Source of the DNA: Flavobacterium saccharophilum
Lineage (GTDB): Bacteria; Bacteroidota; Bacteroidia; Flavobacteriales; Flavobacteriaceae
Length of the DNA stretch: 64,000 nucleotides
Direction of reading: 5' to 3'
Assembly: GCF_900142735.1 (NCBI RefSeq)
Contig: NZ_FRBY01000006.1
Location: 372,001 to 436,000 of the forward strand
Below are positions 1-7,785 of the stretch, piece after piece (the stretch's first letter is position 1; every line of letters begins with the position of its first letter). Position numbers and translations under genes: made by a program. The notes under the pieces were generated by a model, which saw nothing but the letters and a program-made list of their open reading frames with translations, was not told where the DNA came from and ran no database searches.

Positions 1-1
1 T

Positions 2-1351
2 TCTTACCAGACATTTGCTGAAAGAGTACCAATTGCTACATACGAAGAATTACAACCCTTAATTGAGCGAACACGTCAGGGTGAACAGGGCGTTATTTGG
101 GAAACTCCAATTAAATGGTTTGCTAAATCGAGTGGTACAACTAATGCCAAAAGTAAATTTATTCCTGTAAGCAGTGAAGCTCTGGAAGATTGTCATTATA
201 AAGGAAGTAAAGATTTACTTTGTTTGTATTTGAATAATAATGAAGATTCTGAGTTGTTTTTAGGAAAAAGTCTTCGCTTAGGCGGAAGCTCTCAAATTTA
301 TGAAAACAACAATACTTTTTTTGGAGATTTATCGGCAATATTAATCGAAAACATGCCTATTTGGGCTGAGTTCAGCAGTACACCAAGCAGTAAAACTTCC
401 TTAATGAGTGAATGGGAAACCAAAATTGCTGCTATTATCAATGAAACTAAAAACGAAAATGTAACGAGTTTTGCGGGCGTTCCTTCCTGGATGTTAGTTT
501 TAATGAATAAAGTTTTAGAAGATACCGGAAAAGGAAATCTTCTGGAGCTTTGGCCAAATCTGGAAGTTTACTTTCATGGTGGCGTAAGCTTCTCTCCTTA
601 TAAAGAACAATACAAAAAAATCCTGCCAAGCAAAGATTTTAAATACTACGAAATATACAATGCTTCTGAAGGCTTTTTTGCCATTCAGGATTTAAATAAT
701 TCCAGTGATTTATTGTTGATGCTGGATTATGGCATTTTCTACGAATTCATTCCGATGGATACTTTTGATACTCCAAACCAAAAAGTGATTCGTTTGGCAG
801 ATGTTGAGTTGAATAAAAACTACGCAATTGTTATTACGACCAATTCTGGTTTGTGGCGTTATTTGATTGGCGATACTGTTCGTTTTACATCTTTAAATCC
901 ATACCGAATTAGAGTTACCGGAAGAACCAAGCATCACATTAATGTTTTTGGCGAAGAATTAATGGTCGAAAATACAGATCAGGCGATTGCAAAAGCATGC
1001 CAGGTTACTGAAACTGAAGTTGTCGACTATACGGTTGCTCCTATTTTTATGCAGGACAAAGAAAAAGGCGCACACGAATGGATGATCGAATTCAAGAAAA
1101 AACCAGCTGATGTTGGTCTTTTCCAAAAAGTTTTGGATGAAACTTTACAGACTTTAAACTCTGATTACGAAGCCAAACGTTACAACAACATGACATTAAA
1201 TCCTTTGGTGATTAATGTAGCGCGTGAGAATTTGTTTTATGATTGGCTTAAGGAACGAGATAAATTGGGTGGACAACATAAGATTCCGAGGCTTTCTAAT
1301 CAAAGAGATTATTTGGAGCAGTTGAAGGAGATGTGTGCTGTTAAAAGTTAG
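2..1351 (+). CDS. GH3 auxin-responsive-promoter family protein (5'-truncated)
   Basis: The frame is open from base 2, so the gene begins before the window and the TTG at 224 is not its start. GH3 proteins are ANL-superfamily adenylate-forming enzymes that join acyl groups to amino acids in plants; the bacterial members have no settled substrate. The visible part carries the adenylate-binding signature AKSSGTT at about bases 122-142, the aromatic YNASEGFF motif and the GLWRYLIGD / VTGRTKHHINVFGEEL stretch of the C-terminal subdomain, as in full-length members of about 500 residues. Roughly 50 N-terminal residues are missing. It is followed by a structured element and a terminator, so it ends its transcript. 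The family call is firm; the substrate is unknown. Confidence 0.9.
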   Translation, partial: SYQTFAERVPIATYEELQPLIERTRQGEQGVIWETPIKWFAKSSGTTNAKSKFIPVSSEALEDCHYKGSKDLLCLYLNNNEDSELFLGKSLRLGGSSQIYENNNTFFGDLSAILIENMPIWAEFSSTPSSKTSLMSEWETKIAAIINETKNENVTSFAGVPSWMLVLMNKVLEDTGKGNLLELWPNLEVYFHGGVSFSPYKEQYKKILPSKDFKYYEIYNASEGFFAIQDLNNSSDLLLMLDYGIFYEFIPMDTFDTPNQKVIRLADVELNKNYAIVITTNSGLWRYLIGDTVRFTSLNPYRIRVTGRTKHHINVFGEELMVENTDQAIAKACQVTETEVVDYTVAPIFMQDKEKGAHEWMIEFKKKPADVGLFQKVLDETLQTLNSDYEAKRYNNMTLNPLVINVARENLFYDWLKERDKLGGQHKIPRLSNQRDYLEQLKEMCAVKS

Positions 1352-1425
1352 CCACAAATTTCACGAATTAGCACGAATTCTTTACCACTTTTACTTTTGA
1401 AACTTTAATTACACTAAACCGCATG

Positions 1426-1520
1426 AGGGATAGCAGTGAAAATCCTTTTGTACCGGTCCCGATAGCTATCGGGAGGCACAAAAGATTGGAACGGATAGCC
1501 CGGCCCGGAGGGACATGCCC
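1426..1520 (+). ncRNA. Flavo-1-like structured element, copy 1
   Basis: The element has the conserved blocks GGGATAGCAGTGAAAA (5') and GGAACGGATAGCCC (3') flanking a long hairpin: CCTTTTGT pairs with ACAAAAG, and the hairpin is capped by an 18-base palindrome at 1457-1474 (TCCCGATAGCTATCGGGA). GGG at the 5' block pairs with CCC after the 3' GATAGC, and GCATG pairs with CATGC further out. A second copy near 12289-12432 keeps the single-stranded blocks but has different paired bases, which supports an RNA fold. It sits in the 3' region after the GH3 gene, before the terminator. The family name is from memory. Confidence 0.55.
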
Positions 1521-1522
1521 AT

Positions 1523-1560
1523 AAAAAAACCTTAGCTCAAAGTATTAGCTAAGGTTTTTT
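1523..1560 (+). terminator. Intrinsic terminator of the GH3 gene transcript
   Basis: An A-run followed by a stem CCTTAGCT / AGCTAAGG with an 11-base loop and a T-run. It lies 172 bases past the GH3 stop, beyond the structured element, so that element would be included in the transcript. Confidence 0.75.
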
Positions 1561-1573
1561 ATTTTTATTCTGT

Positions 1574-1646
1574 TTTTGTCAGGCTGAGCGAAGTCGAAGC
1601 CCCGTCCCAATTAACACGCCCTTCGACTTCGCTCAGGGTGACAAAA
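1574..1646. repeat. Inverted repeat pair of the CTGAGCGAAGTCGAAG family
   Basis: Two arms, 1574-1600 (TTTTGTCAGGCTGAGCGAAGTCGAAGC) and 1620-1646 (reverse complement with a few mismatches, CTTCGACTTCGCTCAGGGTGACAAAA), face each other between the convergent GH3 and serB genes. The pair can act as a bidirectional terminator for serB. The core is a sequence widely scattered in Flavobacterium intergenic DNA. Confidence 0.7.
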
Positions 1647-1650
1647 CAAA

Positions 1651-2880
1651 CTACATCATATCAATATATCTGTCGTGATATCCTAAAAGGTATAAAACTC
1701 CGTCAAGACCAAGGCTTGAAATTGAAGTTGAAGCACTTTCTTTTACTTTTGGTTTGGCGTGGAAAGCGATTCCCAGACCGGCCAGGTTTAGCATTGGCAA
1801 ATCGTTTGCACCGTCTCCAACTGCAATTGTTTGGTTGATGTGAATTCCTTCTTTTTCGGCAATAGCTTTTAAGTGTTCGGCTTTCTTTAAACCATCTACA
1901 ATATCGCCTATATATTTTCCGGTTAATTTACCGTCTATAATTTCTAATTGATTGGCATGAACGTAATCGATACCTAGTTCTTTTTGTAGATATTCTCCAA
2001 AATAGGTAAATCCTCCTGATAGAATTGCCGTTTTGTAACCGTAATATTTTAATGCTTTCATTAAACGATGCGCACCTTGTGTTATCGGTAAATTTTCGGC
2101 TACTTTTTGCAAAACATCTTCGCTCAATCCTTCTAACAACGCCATACGTTGCTTGAAACTTTCGTTGAAATCAATCTCGCCATTCATTGCCGATTCTGTA
2201 ATGGCTCGAACCTGATCTCCTACCCCGTTTAGTTCTGCCAATTCGTCGATAACTTCTGTCTGGATTAAAGTGGAATCCATATCGAAGCAAACCAAACGAC
2301 GGTTTCTTCTGTAAATATTATCTTCCTGAAAAGAAATATCAACATTCAACGTTCTTGAAATTTCCATAAAACTGGCTGTCATCAGAATCTTATTTACAAT
2401 TTCGCCCGTAACCGATAATTGGATGCAAGAACGTGGGAATTCTTCTTTTTCAACAATTGAAGTTCTTCCTGTTAATCGAATAATAGAATCGATATTCAGG
2501 TTTTGGTCTGACATAATTTTAGTCACAGCAGCCAATTGTGAAGCCGCTAATTTTTCGCCTAAAATATTAATGATGTATCGTTGTTTCGATTGTGATTTGA
2601 CCCATGTTTCATAATCTTCAATCGAAATTGGAATAAACTTAACCTTTATTTCTAACTCGTAAGCTTTAAACAATAAGTCTTTTAAAACAGGAGCCGAAGA
2701 AGATCCGGCTTCAATTTCGAATAAAATTCCTAAAGAAAGTGTATCATGAATATCAGCCTGGCCAATATCTAAAATATTAGCATCGTACGTCGCCAATACA
2801 GCTGTTAAACCTGCTGTAACCCCTATTTTATCGTGTCCTGAAACTTTTAATAAAATAATCTCTTTATCTTCTATTGCCAT
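1651..2880 (-). CDS. serB: Phosphoserine phosphatase SerB
   Basis: Dephosphorylates O-phosphoserine in the last step of serine synthesis. The first 180 or so residues form two ACT-like domains (the first opens with the HDKIGVTAGL turn). The C-terminal HAD domain has motif I DMDSTLIQTE (nucleophile Asp200, acid/base Asp202 in a 409-residue protein), motif II SGGFTYF, and motif IV GDGANDLPML, which binds magnesium. The frame can be extended to a TTG at 2907, but the ATG at 2880 begins at the usual position for this family and was chosen. The long ACT-ACT-HAD form is the usual Flavobacterium type. Confidence 0.95.
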   Translation of the reverse strand: MAIEDKEIILLKVSGHDKIGVTAGLTAVLATYDANILDIGQADIHDTLSLGILFEIEAGSSSAPVLKDLLFKAYELEIKVKFIPISIEDYETWVKSQSKQRYIINILGEKLAASQLAAVTKIMSDQNLNIDSIIRLTGRTSIVEKEEFPRSCIQLSVTGEIVNKILMTASFMEISRTLNVDISFQEDNIYRRNRRLVCFDMDSTLIQTEVIDELAELNGVGDQVRAITESAMNGEIDFNESFKQRMALLEGLSEDVLQKVAENLPITQGAHRLMKALKYYGYKTAILSGGFTYFGEYLQKELGIDYVHANQLEIIDGKLTGKYIGDIVDGLKKAEHLKAIAEKEGIHINQTIAVGDGANDLPMLNLAGLGIAFHAKPKVKESASTSISSLGLDGVLYLLGYHDRYIDMM

Positions 2881-2960
2881 TTTATGCTTATTGTTTTGAA
2901 GCGACAAAAATCGGCAATCTATCCTTGATAAAAAAGGATATTGTTTGTTTTTTTACAAAC

Positions 2961-2986
2961 AAAAAGCACATATCCATGTGCTTTTT
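2961..2986 (-). terminator. Intrinsic terminator after the VOC gene at 3037
   Basis: Read on the minus strand, AAAAAGCACAT pairs with ATGTGCTTTTT around a 4-base loop, ending in a T-run. It separates the VOC/SRPBCC cluster from serB downstream. Confidence 0.7.
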
Positions 2987-3036
2987 GAATTAATTTAACA
3001 ATTATGTTCGGGTATTAAAATAACCTAACTTTTTTA

Positions 3037-3483
3037 TTACTTATTAGGTTCGTTTACATCGAAATTCACCATCCAATTGACTTCAAATTTATCGGTAAAC
3101 ATACCAAAATAGGCTCCCCAAAAAGTGTTATCCATAGGCATGAAAACGTTTCCTCCTGCTGAAAGTCCGTTGAAGATTCTATCGGCCTCTTCTTTGCTTT
3201 CGACATTCACCGAAACAGAAAAGTTTCCTCCAAATTTCACATCTCCTGATTGTTCATTACTGTCACTTCCCATCAAAATAGTATTTCCAATTGGCAATGA
3301 AACATGCATTATTCGGTTGGCATCTTTTTCAGAAAATTCAGCGCAGCCTCCATCTTCGGCAGGCGGCATATCTTTAAATTTTCCGATATAAGGAAATTCT
3401 CCTCCAAAAACTGATTTGTAAAATAAAAATGCTTGTTCGCAATTTCCGTTAAAAACTAAATAAGGGTTTACTGATGTTGCCAT
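3037..3483 (-). CDS. PhnB-like VOC family protein
   Basis: A 148-residue single-domain protein of the vicinal-oxygen-chelate fold, in the PhnB/YjdN subgroup once called '3-demethylubiquinone methyltransferase-like'. Typical marks are the opening NPYLVFNGNCEQAFLFYKSVFGG and the end GAYFGMFTDKFEVNWMVNF. The fold binds a metal in enzymes such as glyoxalase I, but this subgroup has no assigned reaction. It is the last gene of the leftward cluster 5408-3037, about 60 bases after the preceding SRPBCC gene. The spacer holds a TATTCTATTCTC-type low-complexity repeat. Confidence 0.85.
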   Translation of the reverse strand: MATSVNPYLVFNGNCEQAFLFYKSVFGGEFPYIGKFKDMPPAEDGGCAEFSEKDANRIMHVSLPIGNTILMGSDSNEQSGDVKFGGNFSVSVNVESKEEADRIFNGLSAGGNVFMPMDNTFWGAYFGMFTDKFEVNWMVNFDVNEPNK

Positions 3484-3499
3484 GATATTTTTTATTTTT

Positions 3500-3543
3500 T
3501 GTTATAGTCTGTATTCTATTCTCTTTATTCTATTCTCTTCCCT
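3500..3543. repeat. Low-complexity TATTCTATTCTCTT repeat
   Basis: Pyrimidine-rich intergenic DNA with repeated TATTCTATTCTC / TTTATTC units between two cluster genes. A related tract lies at 50901-50951, so it is a recurring intergenic sequence rather than part of either gene. Confidence 0.5.
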
Positions 3544-3990
3544 CTATTTCTCAGAAAGTTCTTTAACCGTTTCCAATCCTTTTGGAAAAGCTTCTTTAAA
3601 GTAATCGATATACTTTTCGACCACATCAACCTGTGCAACCAGATCTGTAAACTCATCATCTACTGTTAATCGATAGGTTTCCATTGCACCGCTCCATTTT
3701 TTAGTTTCGTCGTCGATAGGTAATTCTTTAAAGTCTTTTATTTCTCCCAGATGCTTAAAAGCCATATATTCATTTGGGGTTTTCTTTTCGATGATGCTGT
3801 TCATTCCTTCTCCGTTTGGAGACATGAAATGAATTTTATCACCTTCATTCCAATCGCTTACTGCGTAAGATCCTTCACAAAAAGCTCCTGTCCATTTTTT
3901 ATACGTTTCGTCGTTCCATAAAACTGACCAAACTTTTTCTGCCGAAGCTTTGATTCTAATTTTAAATTCTAACGTTTCAATTGTTTCCAT
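3544..3990 (-). CDS. SRPBCC (AHSA1-like) domain protein
   Basis: A 148-residue helix-grip (START/AHSA1-type) protein. It opens with the usual strand-helix pattern FKIRIKASAEKVWSVLWNDETYKKWTGAF and closes with a long amphipathic helix (EKYIDYFKEAFPKGLETVKELSEK). Such folds hold a hydrophobic ligand; no catalytic residues can be assigned. It lies 2 bases after the VOC gene at 3993, so the two are probably translated together. Function unknown. Confidence 0.8.
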   Translation of the reverse strand: METIETLEFKIRIKASAEKVWSVLWNDETYKKWTGAFCEGSYAVSDWNEGDKIHFMSPNGEGMNSIIEKKTPNEYMAFKHLGEIKDFKELPIDDETKKWSGAMETYRLTVDDEFTDLVAQVDVVEKYIDYFKEAFPKGLETVKELSEK

Positions 3991-3992
3991 AA

Positions 3993-4400
3993 CTATGATA
4001 ATTTACTAAAATCCATATATAGAACATTCCAGCGATGACCGTCTAAATCAGCAAAAGCACAGCCGTACATCCAGCCCTGACTTTCGGCTGGCTGAGCAAA
4101 AACATTTCCGCCTGCTTCTTCAGCCTTTTTTGCTAAGTCATCAACTTCTTCTTTGCTTTCGGCATCAATTGAAATCAGAATTTCTGAACTCGTTTGTGTA
4201 TCGGTCAATTTGTTTTGAGAAAAACTGGCAAATAATGATTCTTCAAAAAGCATTACAACAAATTTTCCTTCACCAACAATCATGCAAGTAGAACTTGGCG
4301 TATCGTGTTCTTCATTAAAAGAGAAACCTATTTTCGAAAAAAAAGCTTTTGATTTTGCCACCTCTTTTACAGGCAAATTCAGCCATATTTGTTTTGTCAT
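3993..4400 (-). CDS. VOC family (glyoxalase/bleomycin-resistance fold) protein
   Basis: A 135-residue VOC-fold protein starting TKQIWLNLPVKEVAKSKAFFSKIGFSF and ending with the common ADLDGHRWNVLYMD block. It is a clear paralogue of the protein at 4998-5408 (same length, and the same order of blocks ending in WMY...F.DLDGH.W.V.YMD). The middle gene of the cluster; the substrate cannot be inferred. Confidence 0.85.
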   Translation of the reverse strand: MTKQIWLNLPVKEVAKSKAFFSKIGFSFNEEHDTPSSTCMIVGEGKFVVMLFEESLFASFSQNKLTDTQTSSEILISIDAESKEEVDDLAKKAEEAGGNVFAQPAESQGWMYGCAFADLDGHRWNVLYMDFSKLS

Positions 4401-4507
4401 TTTTTTTACTGTTTTTCGTTAAACTTTTTTTGCCACAAAGGCACTAAGCCACAAAATTTTTTTCAAAGCCTTTGAACCTCTGTCGCTTTGCTCCTTTGAA
4501 CCTAAAA

Positions 4508-4912
4508 TCAATTAGCTTCTGCGTAACTTTTAAAATTATCCAAAATTGCTTGCCAGCCTCCGCGCTGCATTTCTTCCGGGTTTTGCGTTTCAGGATCGAA
4601 ACTTTCTATTACTTCAACTCCGTTTGGTGTTTCTTTGAAAGTTATTTCGACCTTTCTTCCATCTGCCATGACATATTCGATAGCCTCGTTTTGTTTTACC
4701 AAAGTATATTCTCCTTCAAAATCAAAACTCATACTGCCATCTTTTGCAGCCATTGTCGATTTGAATTTCCCTCCTTCTTTTAAATCATTTTCTGCAAAAG
4801 GTGTGTGCCAGTCTGGTGACGCAAAACTCCATTTTGTAATGTGTTCCGGCAATGTCCAGAAATTCCAAACTTTCTCTATTGATGCATTGATTGTGTTTTG
4901 TACTGTTATCAT
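4508..4912 (-). CDS. SRPBCC (AHSA1-like) domain protein
   Basis: A 134-residue AHSA1-type protein: VQNTINASIEKVWNFWTLPEHITKWSFASPDWHTP, then the strand GEYTLVKQNEAIEYVMADGRKVEITFKET, then the C-terminal helix GGWQAILDNFKSYAEAN. It is a distant paralogue of the protein at 3544-3990. The 107-base spacer before the next gene contains a GCCACAAAGGCACTAAGCCACAAA-type sequence often seen between Flavobacterium genes. Function unknown. Confidence 0.8.
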   Translation of the reverse strand: MITVQNTINASIEKVWNFWTLPEHITKWSFASPDWHTPFAENDLKEGGKFKSTMAAKDGSMSFDFEGEYTLVKQNEAIEYVMADGRKVEITFKETPNGVEVIESFDPETQNPEEMQRGGWQAILDNFKSYAEAN

Positions 4913-4997
4913 TATTGTTTATTGTTTATTTGTTAATTGAATTGTTCTTTAAAATTTTGAATAATAGCGTTCAAAATTGTTCTTGCATCTCTTCAGG

Positions 4998-5408
4998 TTA
5001 CATTTCAGTCGGAATCTGACTTTCATCCATATAGAAAACTTCCCAATGGTGTCCGTCCAAATCAAAAAAATCTCTTTGGTACATCCAGCCATAATCTTTA
5101 GCTTCATTGTGTGCCGCCCCTCCAGCTTTAACAACCGCTGTCATGATTTCGTCCACCTTATCTCTACTTTCAACAGAAATTGCAGCAATCATTTCTGAGG
5201 TTGTCGTTGTATTGCAAATCTCTTTTTTTGTAAATGTTTGAAAAAAATCTTCTAACAAAAGCATTGCAAATATATTTTCACCAATTATCAGGCAAGTTCC
5301 TTTTTCATTTGTGAATTTTGCGTCAAACGAAAAACCCAACTTTTTAAAAAATGATATCGACTTATTTAAATCTTTTACAGCAAGATTTAAGAAAATTTTT
5401 GTTTTCAT
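4998..5408 (-). CDS. VOC family (glyoxalase/bleomycin-resistance fold) protein
   Basis: A 136-residue VOC protein and the first gene of the leftward cluster. The frame extends to 5438, but the ATG at 5408 (KTKIFLNLAVKDLNKS...) aligns with its paralogue at 3993-4400 and was chosen. It ends with QRDFFDLDGHHWEVFYMD. It is divergent from the GlxA-like regulator at 5550, with 141 bases between the two starts. The substrate is unknown. Confidence 0.85.
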   Translation of the reverse strand: MKTKIFLNLAVKDLNKSISFFKKLGFSFDAKFTNEKGTCLIIGENIFAMLLLEDFFQTFTKKEICNTTTTSEMIAAISVESRDKVDEIMTAVVKAGGAAHNEAKDYGWMYQRDFFDLDGHHWEVFYMDESQIPTEM

Positions 5409-5508
5409 ATTTATAAAATTACAAATTAACTGACACAAATTTAGAATTTTAGAACAGGCTTTAAATTACAATAAAAGTCAACTTTAGGGTCATTTAAGAC
5501 AAATTGCT

Positions 5509-5516
5509 TATTTTTG
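5509..5516 (+). promoter_or_regulatory. TAnnTTTG promoter box for the GlxA-type regulator
   Basis: TATTTTTG, a match to the Bacteroidetes -7 consensus, 33 bases before the start at 5550. The upstream -33 element is weak (TTTAGG near 5483). Confidence 0.45.
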
Positions 5517-5549
5517 TAAGGATGTTAACTTTCACAAAAAAGAAAAACC

Positions 5550-6515
5550 ATGGGTAAGAAAATAGCTTTAATTGTCCCGCATGATTATAAATTATTGAGT
5601 ATAGCTGCAATTTTAGAAGTTTTTGAAACTGCCAATAAACTACATAAAGGACCTGAAAAACCTTTTGAAATAATGGTTTTTCAATCAGTTGAGCAAATAG
5701 ATCAAAAACATTTATTTGGTTATGAAGTAAATGCGATTGAAACTTCAGATATAAATCTGGAGCTTATTTTGATTCCCGCTTTTACAACAGATAATATGAG
5801 TGAAATGATCGCGAAGAATAAAAATTTTATTCCGTGGTTGCAAAAACAACATCAATTTGGAGCCGAACTCGCTAGTTTTTGTACGGGAGCATTTTTGTTT
5901 GCTGCTTCTGGTTTATTAAACGAAAAACTCGCTACTACACATGTTGATGCCTGCAGTGCTTTTACCAAAGCTTTTCCAATGGTGAAATTAAAACCAGAAG
6001 AAACATTGACAGCTGACGGAAGTTTATACACCAGTGGCGGATCAACCTCAACATTCCATTTATTGATTCTTTTGGTTCAGAAATATTGCGGAAATGAAAT
6101 CGCGGTTCAGATTGCCAAGATTTTCTCTATTGATTTAAACCGATACAAACAAAGTTACTTCAGCACTTTCAGACCCAATCATTTACACAATGACACTTTA
6201 GTGGCCATGCTACAGCAAAAAATTGAAAATCAATATCACAGTATTGAAAAGCTGGAAGAAATTACAAAAGATATTCCCACCAGTGCCAGAAACATGACGC
6301 GTCGTTTTAAACAAGTGACCGGGATTCCGCCAATTGAGTATTTACAGAATATAAGAGTGGAGAGTTCTAAGAAATATCTGGAACAGACGCAGCTTTCGAT
6401 TTCTGAAATTATAGAAAAAACAGGTTATAACGATCCTAAAGCTTTCAGAAAAGTGTTTTATAAAATGGTCGGGATGAAACCCATTGAATATCGCGAGAAA
6501 TTTAGAGTGCAATAA
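5550..6515 (+). CDS. GlxA-type transcriptional regulator (DJ-1/PfpI domain plus AraC HTH)
   Basis: A 321-residue regulator. The N-terminal half (about 1-185) is a DJ-1/PfpI-like domain with a cysteine at the nucleophile-elbow position (ASFCTGAFLF, Cys111) and the following GGSTSTFHLLILLV helix. The C-terminal 100 residues are an AraC helix-turn-helix pair (TSARNMTRRFKQVTGIPPIEYLQNIR; ISEIIEKTGYNDPKAFRKVFYKMVGMKPIEYR). It is divergent from the five-gene VOC/SRPBCC cluster and is the natural candidate for its control. The ligand is unknown; whether the DJ-1 domain still acts as an enzyme cannot be told. Confidence 0.9.
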   Translation: MGKKIALIVPHDYKLLSIAAILEVFETANKLHKGPEKPFEIMVFQSVEQIDQKHLFGYEVNAIETSDINLELILIPAFTTDNMSEMIAKNKNFIPWLQKQHQFGAELASFCTGAFLFAASGLLNEKLATTHVDACSAFTKAFPMVKLKPEETLTADGSLYTSGGSTSTFHLLILLVQKYCGNEIAVQIAKIFSIDLNRYKQSYFSTFRPNHLHNDTLVAMLQQKIENQYHSIEKLEEITKDIPTSARNMTRRFKQVTGIPPIEYLQNIRVESSKKYLEQTQLSISEIIEKTGYNDPKAFRKVFYKMVGMKPIEYREKFRVQ

Positions 6516-6573
6516 AAAAATTGTTTAATGGCTTTTTTCTTATATTTACTTTCGATTTTTAAAACCAAAAAAC

Positions 6574-7038
6574 ATGAAAAAATTAATTTTGATTTGCCTA
6601 ACCATGTCCTTTTTAATCAGTTGTAATTCTGATGAGATTGTTATAGACGGATTTAATTATGATGCAATCTTAAACATTTCTGTTCTTAACTCAAATGGTG
6701 ATGACTTATTAAATCCCGATAATTCAAATGCTATTGATCAAAGTAAAATTAAAATACTTTATCTGGTTAAGGGTAAATTAATTCAAGAACCGAACGGTAC
6801 TGATCACCCTCGAAATTTTATGATTTACAAACAAGATGGTCTTAACATTATTCGTATTTTCTTAAATAGCTCACCAGAAGAACAATATCCTCAAACTTAC
6901 ATTCAATGGAGCGAAAATAATACAGATATCATTAAAATTGAATATAACAGAACATCAAATTCTGTTACCAAAAAAACAATTTGGTTAAATGACAAATTAG
7001 TTTCTGACATTGAGCCTTATTTAAAAGTTATAAAATAG
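6574..7038 (+). CDS. Small lipoprotein of unknown function
   Basis: 154 residues: a signal peptide with lipobox LISC (Cys17) followed by NSDEIVIDG, an acidic post-cysteine run of the kind that sends Flavobacterium lipoproteins to the cell surface. The mature part is rich in beta strands, with no recognised domain. A near-consensus promoter box TATATTTA lies about 30 bases upstream. A strong bidirectional terminator follows. Confidence 0.75.
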   Translation: MKKLILICLTMSFLISCNSDEIVIDGFNYDAILNISVLNSNGDDLLNPDNSNAIDQSKIKILYLVKGKLIQEPNGTDHPRNFMIYKQDGLNIIRIFLNSSPEEQYPQTYIQWSENNTDIIKIEYNRTSNSVTKKTIWLNDKLVSDIEPYLKVIK

Positions 7039-7055
7039 CACACTTCTTTAAAACC

Positions 7056-7091
7056 AAAAAAAGACTGATGAAAAATCATCAGTCTTTTTTT
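7056..7091. terminator. Bidirectional intrinsic terminator
   Basis: A perfect stem AAAAAAAGACTGATGA / TCATCAGTCTTTTTTT with a short A-rich loop, placed between the + lipoprotein gene and the - microprotein gene. A/T runs on both sides let it serve both. Confidence 0.85.
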
Positions 7092-7094
7092 GAT

Positions 7095-7226
7095 TTATTT
7101 TTTATACTTATTTCGAAAAAACTTAATGAGCAAATACAATACATATACTATGATTATTAGTCCGATGATATTTATAATTTGCCAAATAAGTAAATGACCA
7201 TCGAAATCTTCAATAACTTTATTCAT
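7095..7226 (-). CDS. 43-residue single-span membrane microprotein
   Basis: A short reading frame from ATG 7226 to TAA 7095. The first 14 residues are mixed and acidic (MNKVIEDFDGHLLI), then comes a hydrophobic span of about 20 residues (IINIIGLIIIVYVLYLLI) and a basic tail (KFFRNKYKK), a textbook inside-positive membrane anchor. It has its own 3' terminator immediately after the stop and a separate upstream region, which argues against chance. No homologue is known to me. Confidence 0.55.
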   Translation of the reverse strand: MNKVIEDFDGHLLIWQIINIIGLIIIVYVLYLLIKFFRNKYKK

Positions 7227-7292
7227 AATACGATAATTTTTGTAGTAATATTATAAAGATATAAAATATAGTGTTTAGAGTTTCTACTAAAA

Positions 7293-7748
7293 TCAATATG
7301 TTATAAATAAACCTTCATCTCCTTTAATAATATAATCGAACGCAAATATTTTACCATTTCTTAAATTAAAATACATTACTGGATTATTTTTACTTACTAA
7401 AACAAAAATATAATCTGACATATTTGAAAAATTAATTTTAGAGCCTTTAAATTCATTATAAGTTACAATAGAAAAATTTGCAGGATCTAAAAGTGGACCT
7501 TTTTCCTTTTTTATTTTTTTCAAATGTTTATCAAGGATCTTTATCCTATCATCAATTGTATATTTTGAATTATTAATTGATCCAAAGTAGATAAAATTAT
7601 CTGCAATAAATTTCGCATTCGTATTCCGGTAAAAAACTGTTCTTACAAATTCATTTAACATCTTTTCATTAGGCTCATTTTGACTCAACACAACTACTGT
7701 ATTAACAAAGAACACAACAAAAACTAATAAACCTCTATATTTTTTCAT
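7293..7748 (-). CDS. Secreted protein of unknown function
   Basis: 151 residues with a signal peptide (MKKYRGLLVFVVFFVNTVVVLSQ). The frame is open to 7814, but the ATG at 7748 is preceded by AAAGGAGA at normal Shine-Dalgarno distance, and the upstream codons are the tail of the neighbouring remnant. The mature part (NEPNEKMLNEFVRTVFYRNT...) ends in a run of short strands (MYFNLRNGKIFAFDYIIKGDEGLFITY). It may be a NTF2-like or immunity-type protein, but this is inference. It is the last gene of the accessory patch running left from 9969. Confidence 0.65.
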   Translation of the reverse strand: MKKYRGLLVFVVFFVNTVVVLSQNEPNEKMLNEFVRTVFYRNTNAKFIADNFIYFGSINNSKYTIDDRIKILDKHLKKIKKEKGPLLDPANFSIVTYNEFKGSKINFSNMSDYIFVLVSKNNPVMYFNLRNGKIFAFDYIIKGDEGLFITY

Positions 7749-7751
7749 TTG

Positions 7752-7762
7752 CATTCTCCTTT
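7752..7762 (-). promoter_or_regulatory. Unusually strong Shine-Dalgarno
   Basis: AAAAGGAGA lies a few bases before the ATG at 7748 on the minus strand. Most genes in this window have only A/T-rich leaders. The site decides the start of the 151-residue protein. Confidence 0.55.
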
Positions 7763-7785
7763 TTTTAAAGAGGCACTTCCCTTTA

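Noticed and set aside
1638..1838. 66-codon plus-strand frame over the end of serB
   Set aside because: Antisense to the conserved HAD motif IV region of serB, with the repeat arm as its N-terminus.
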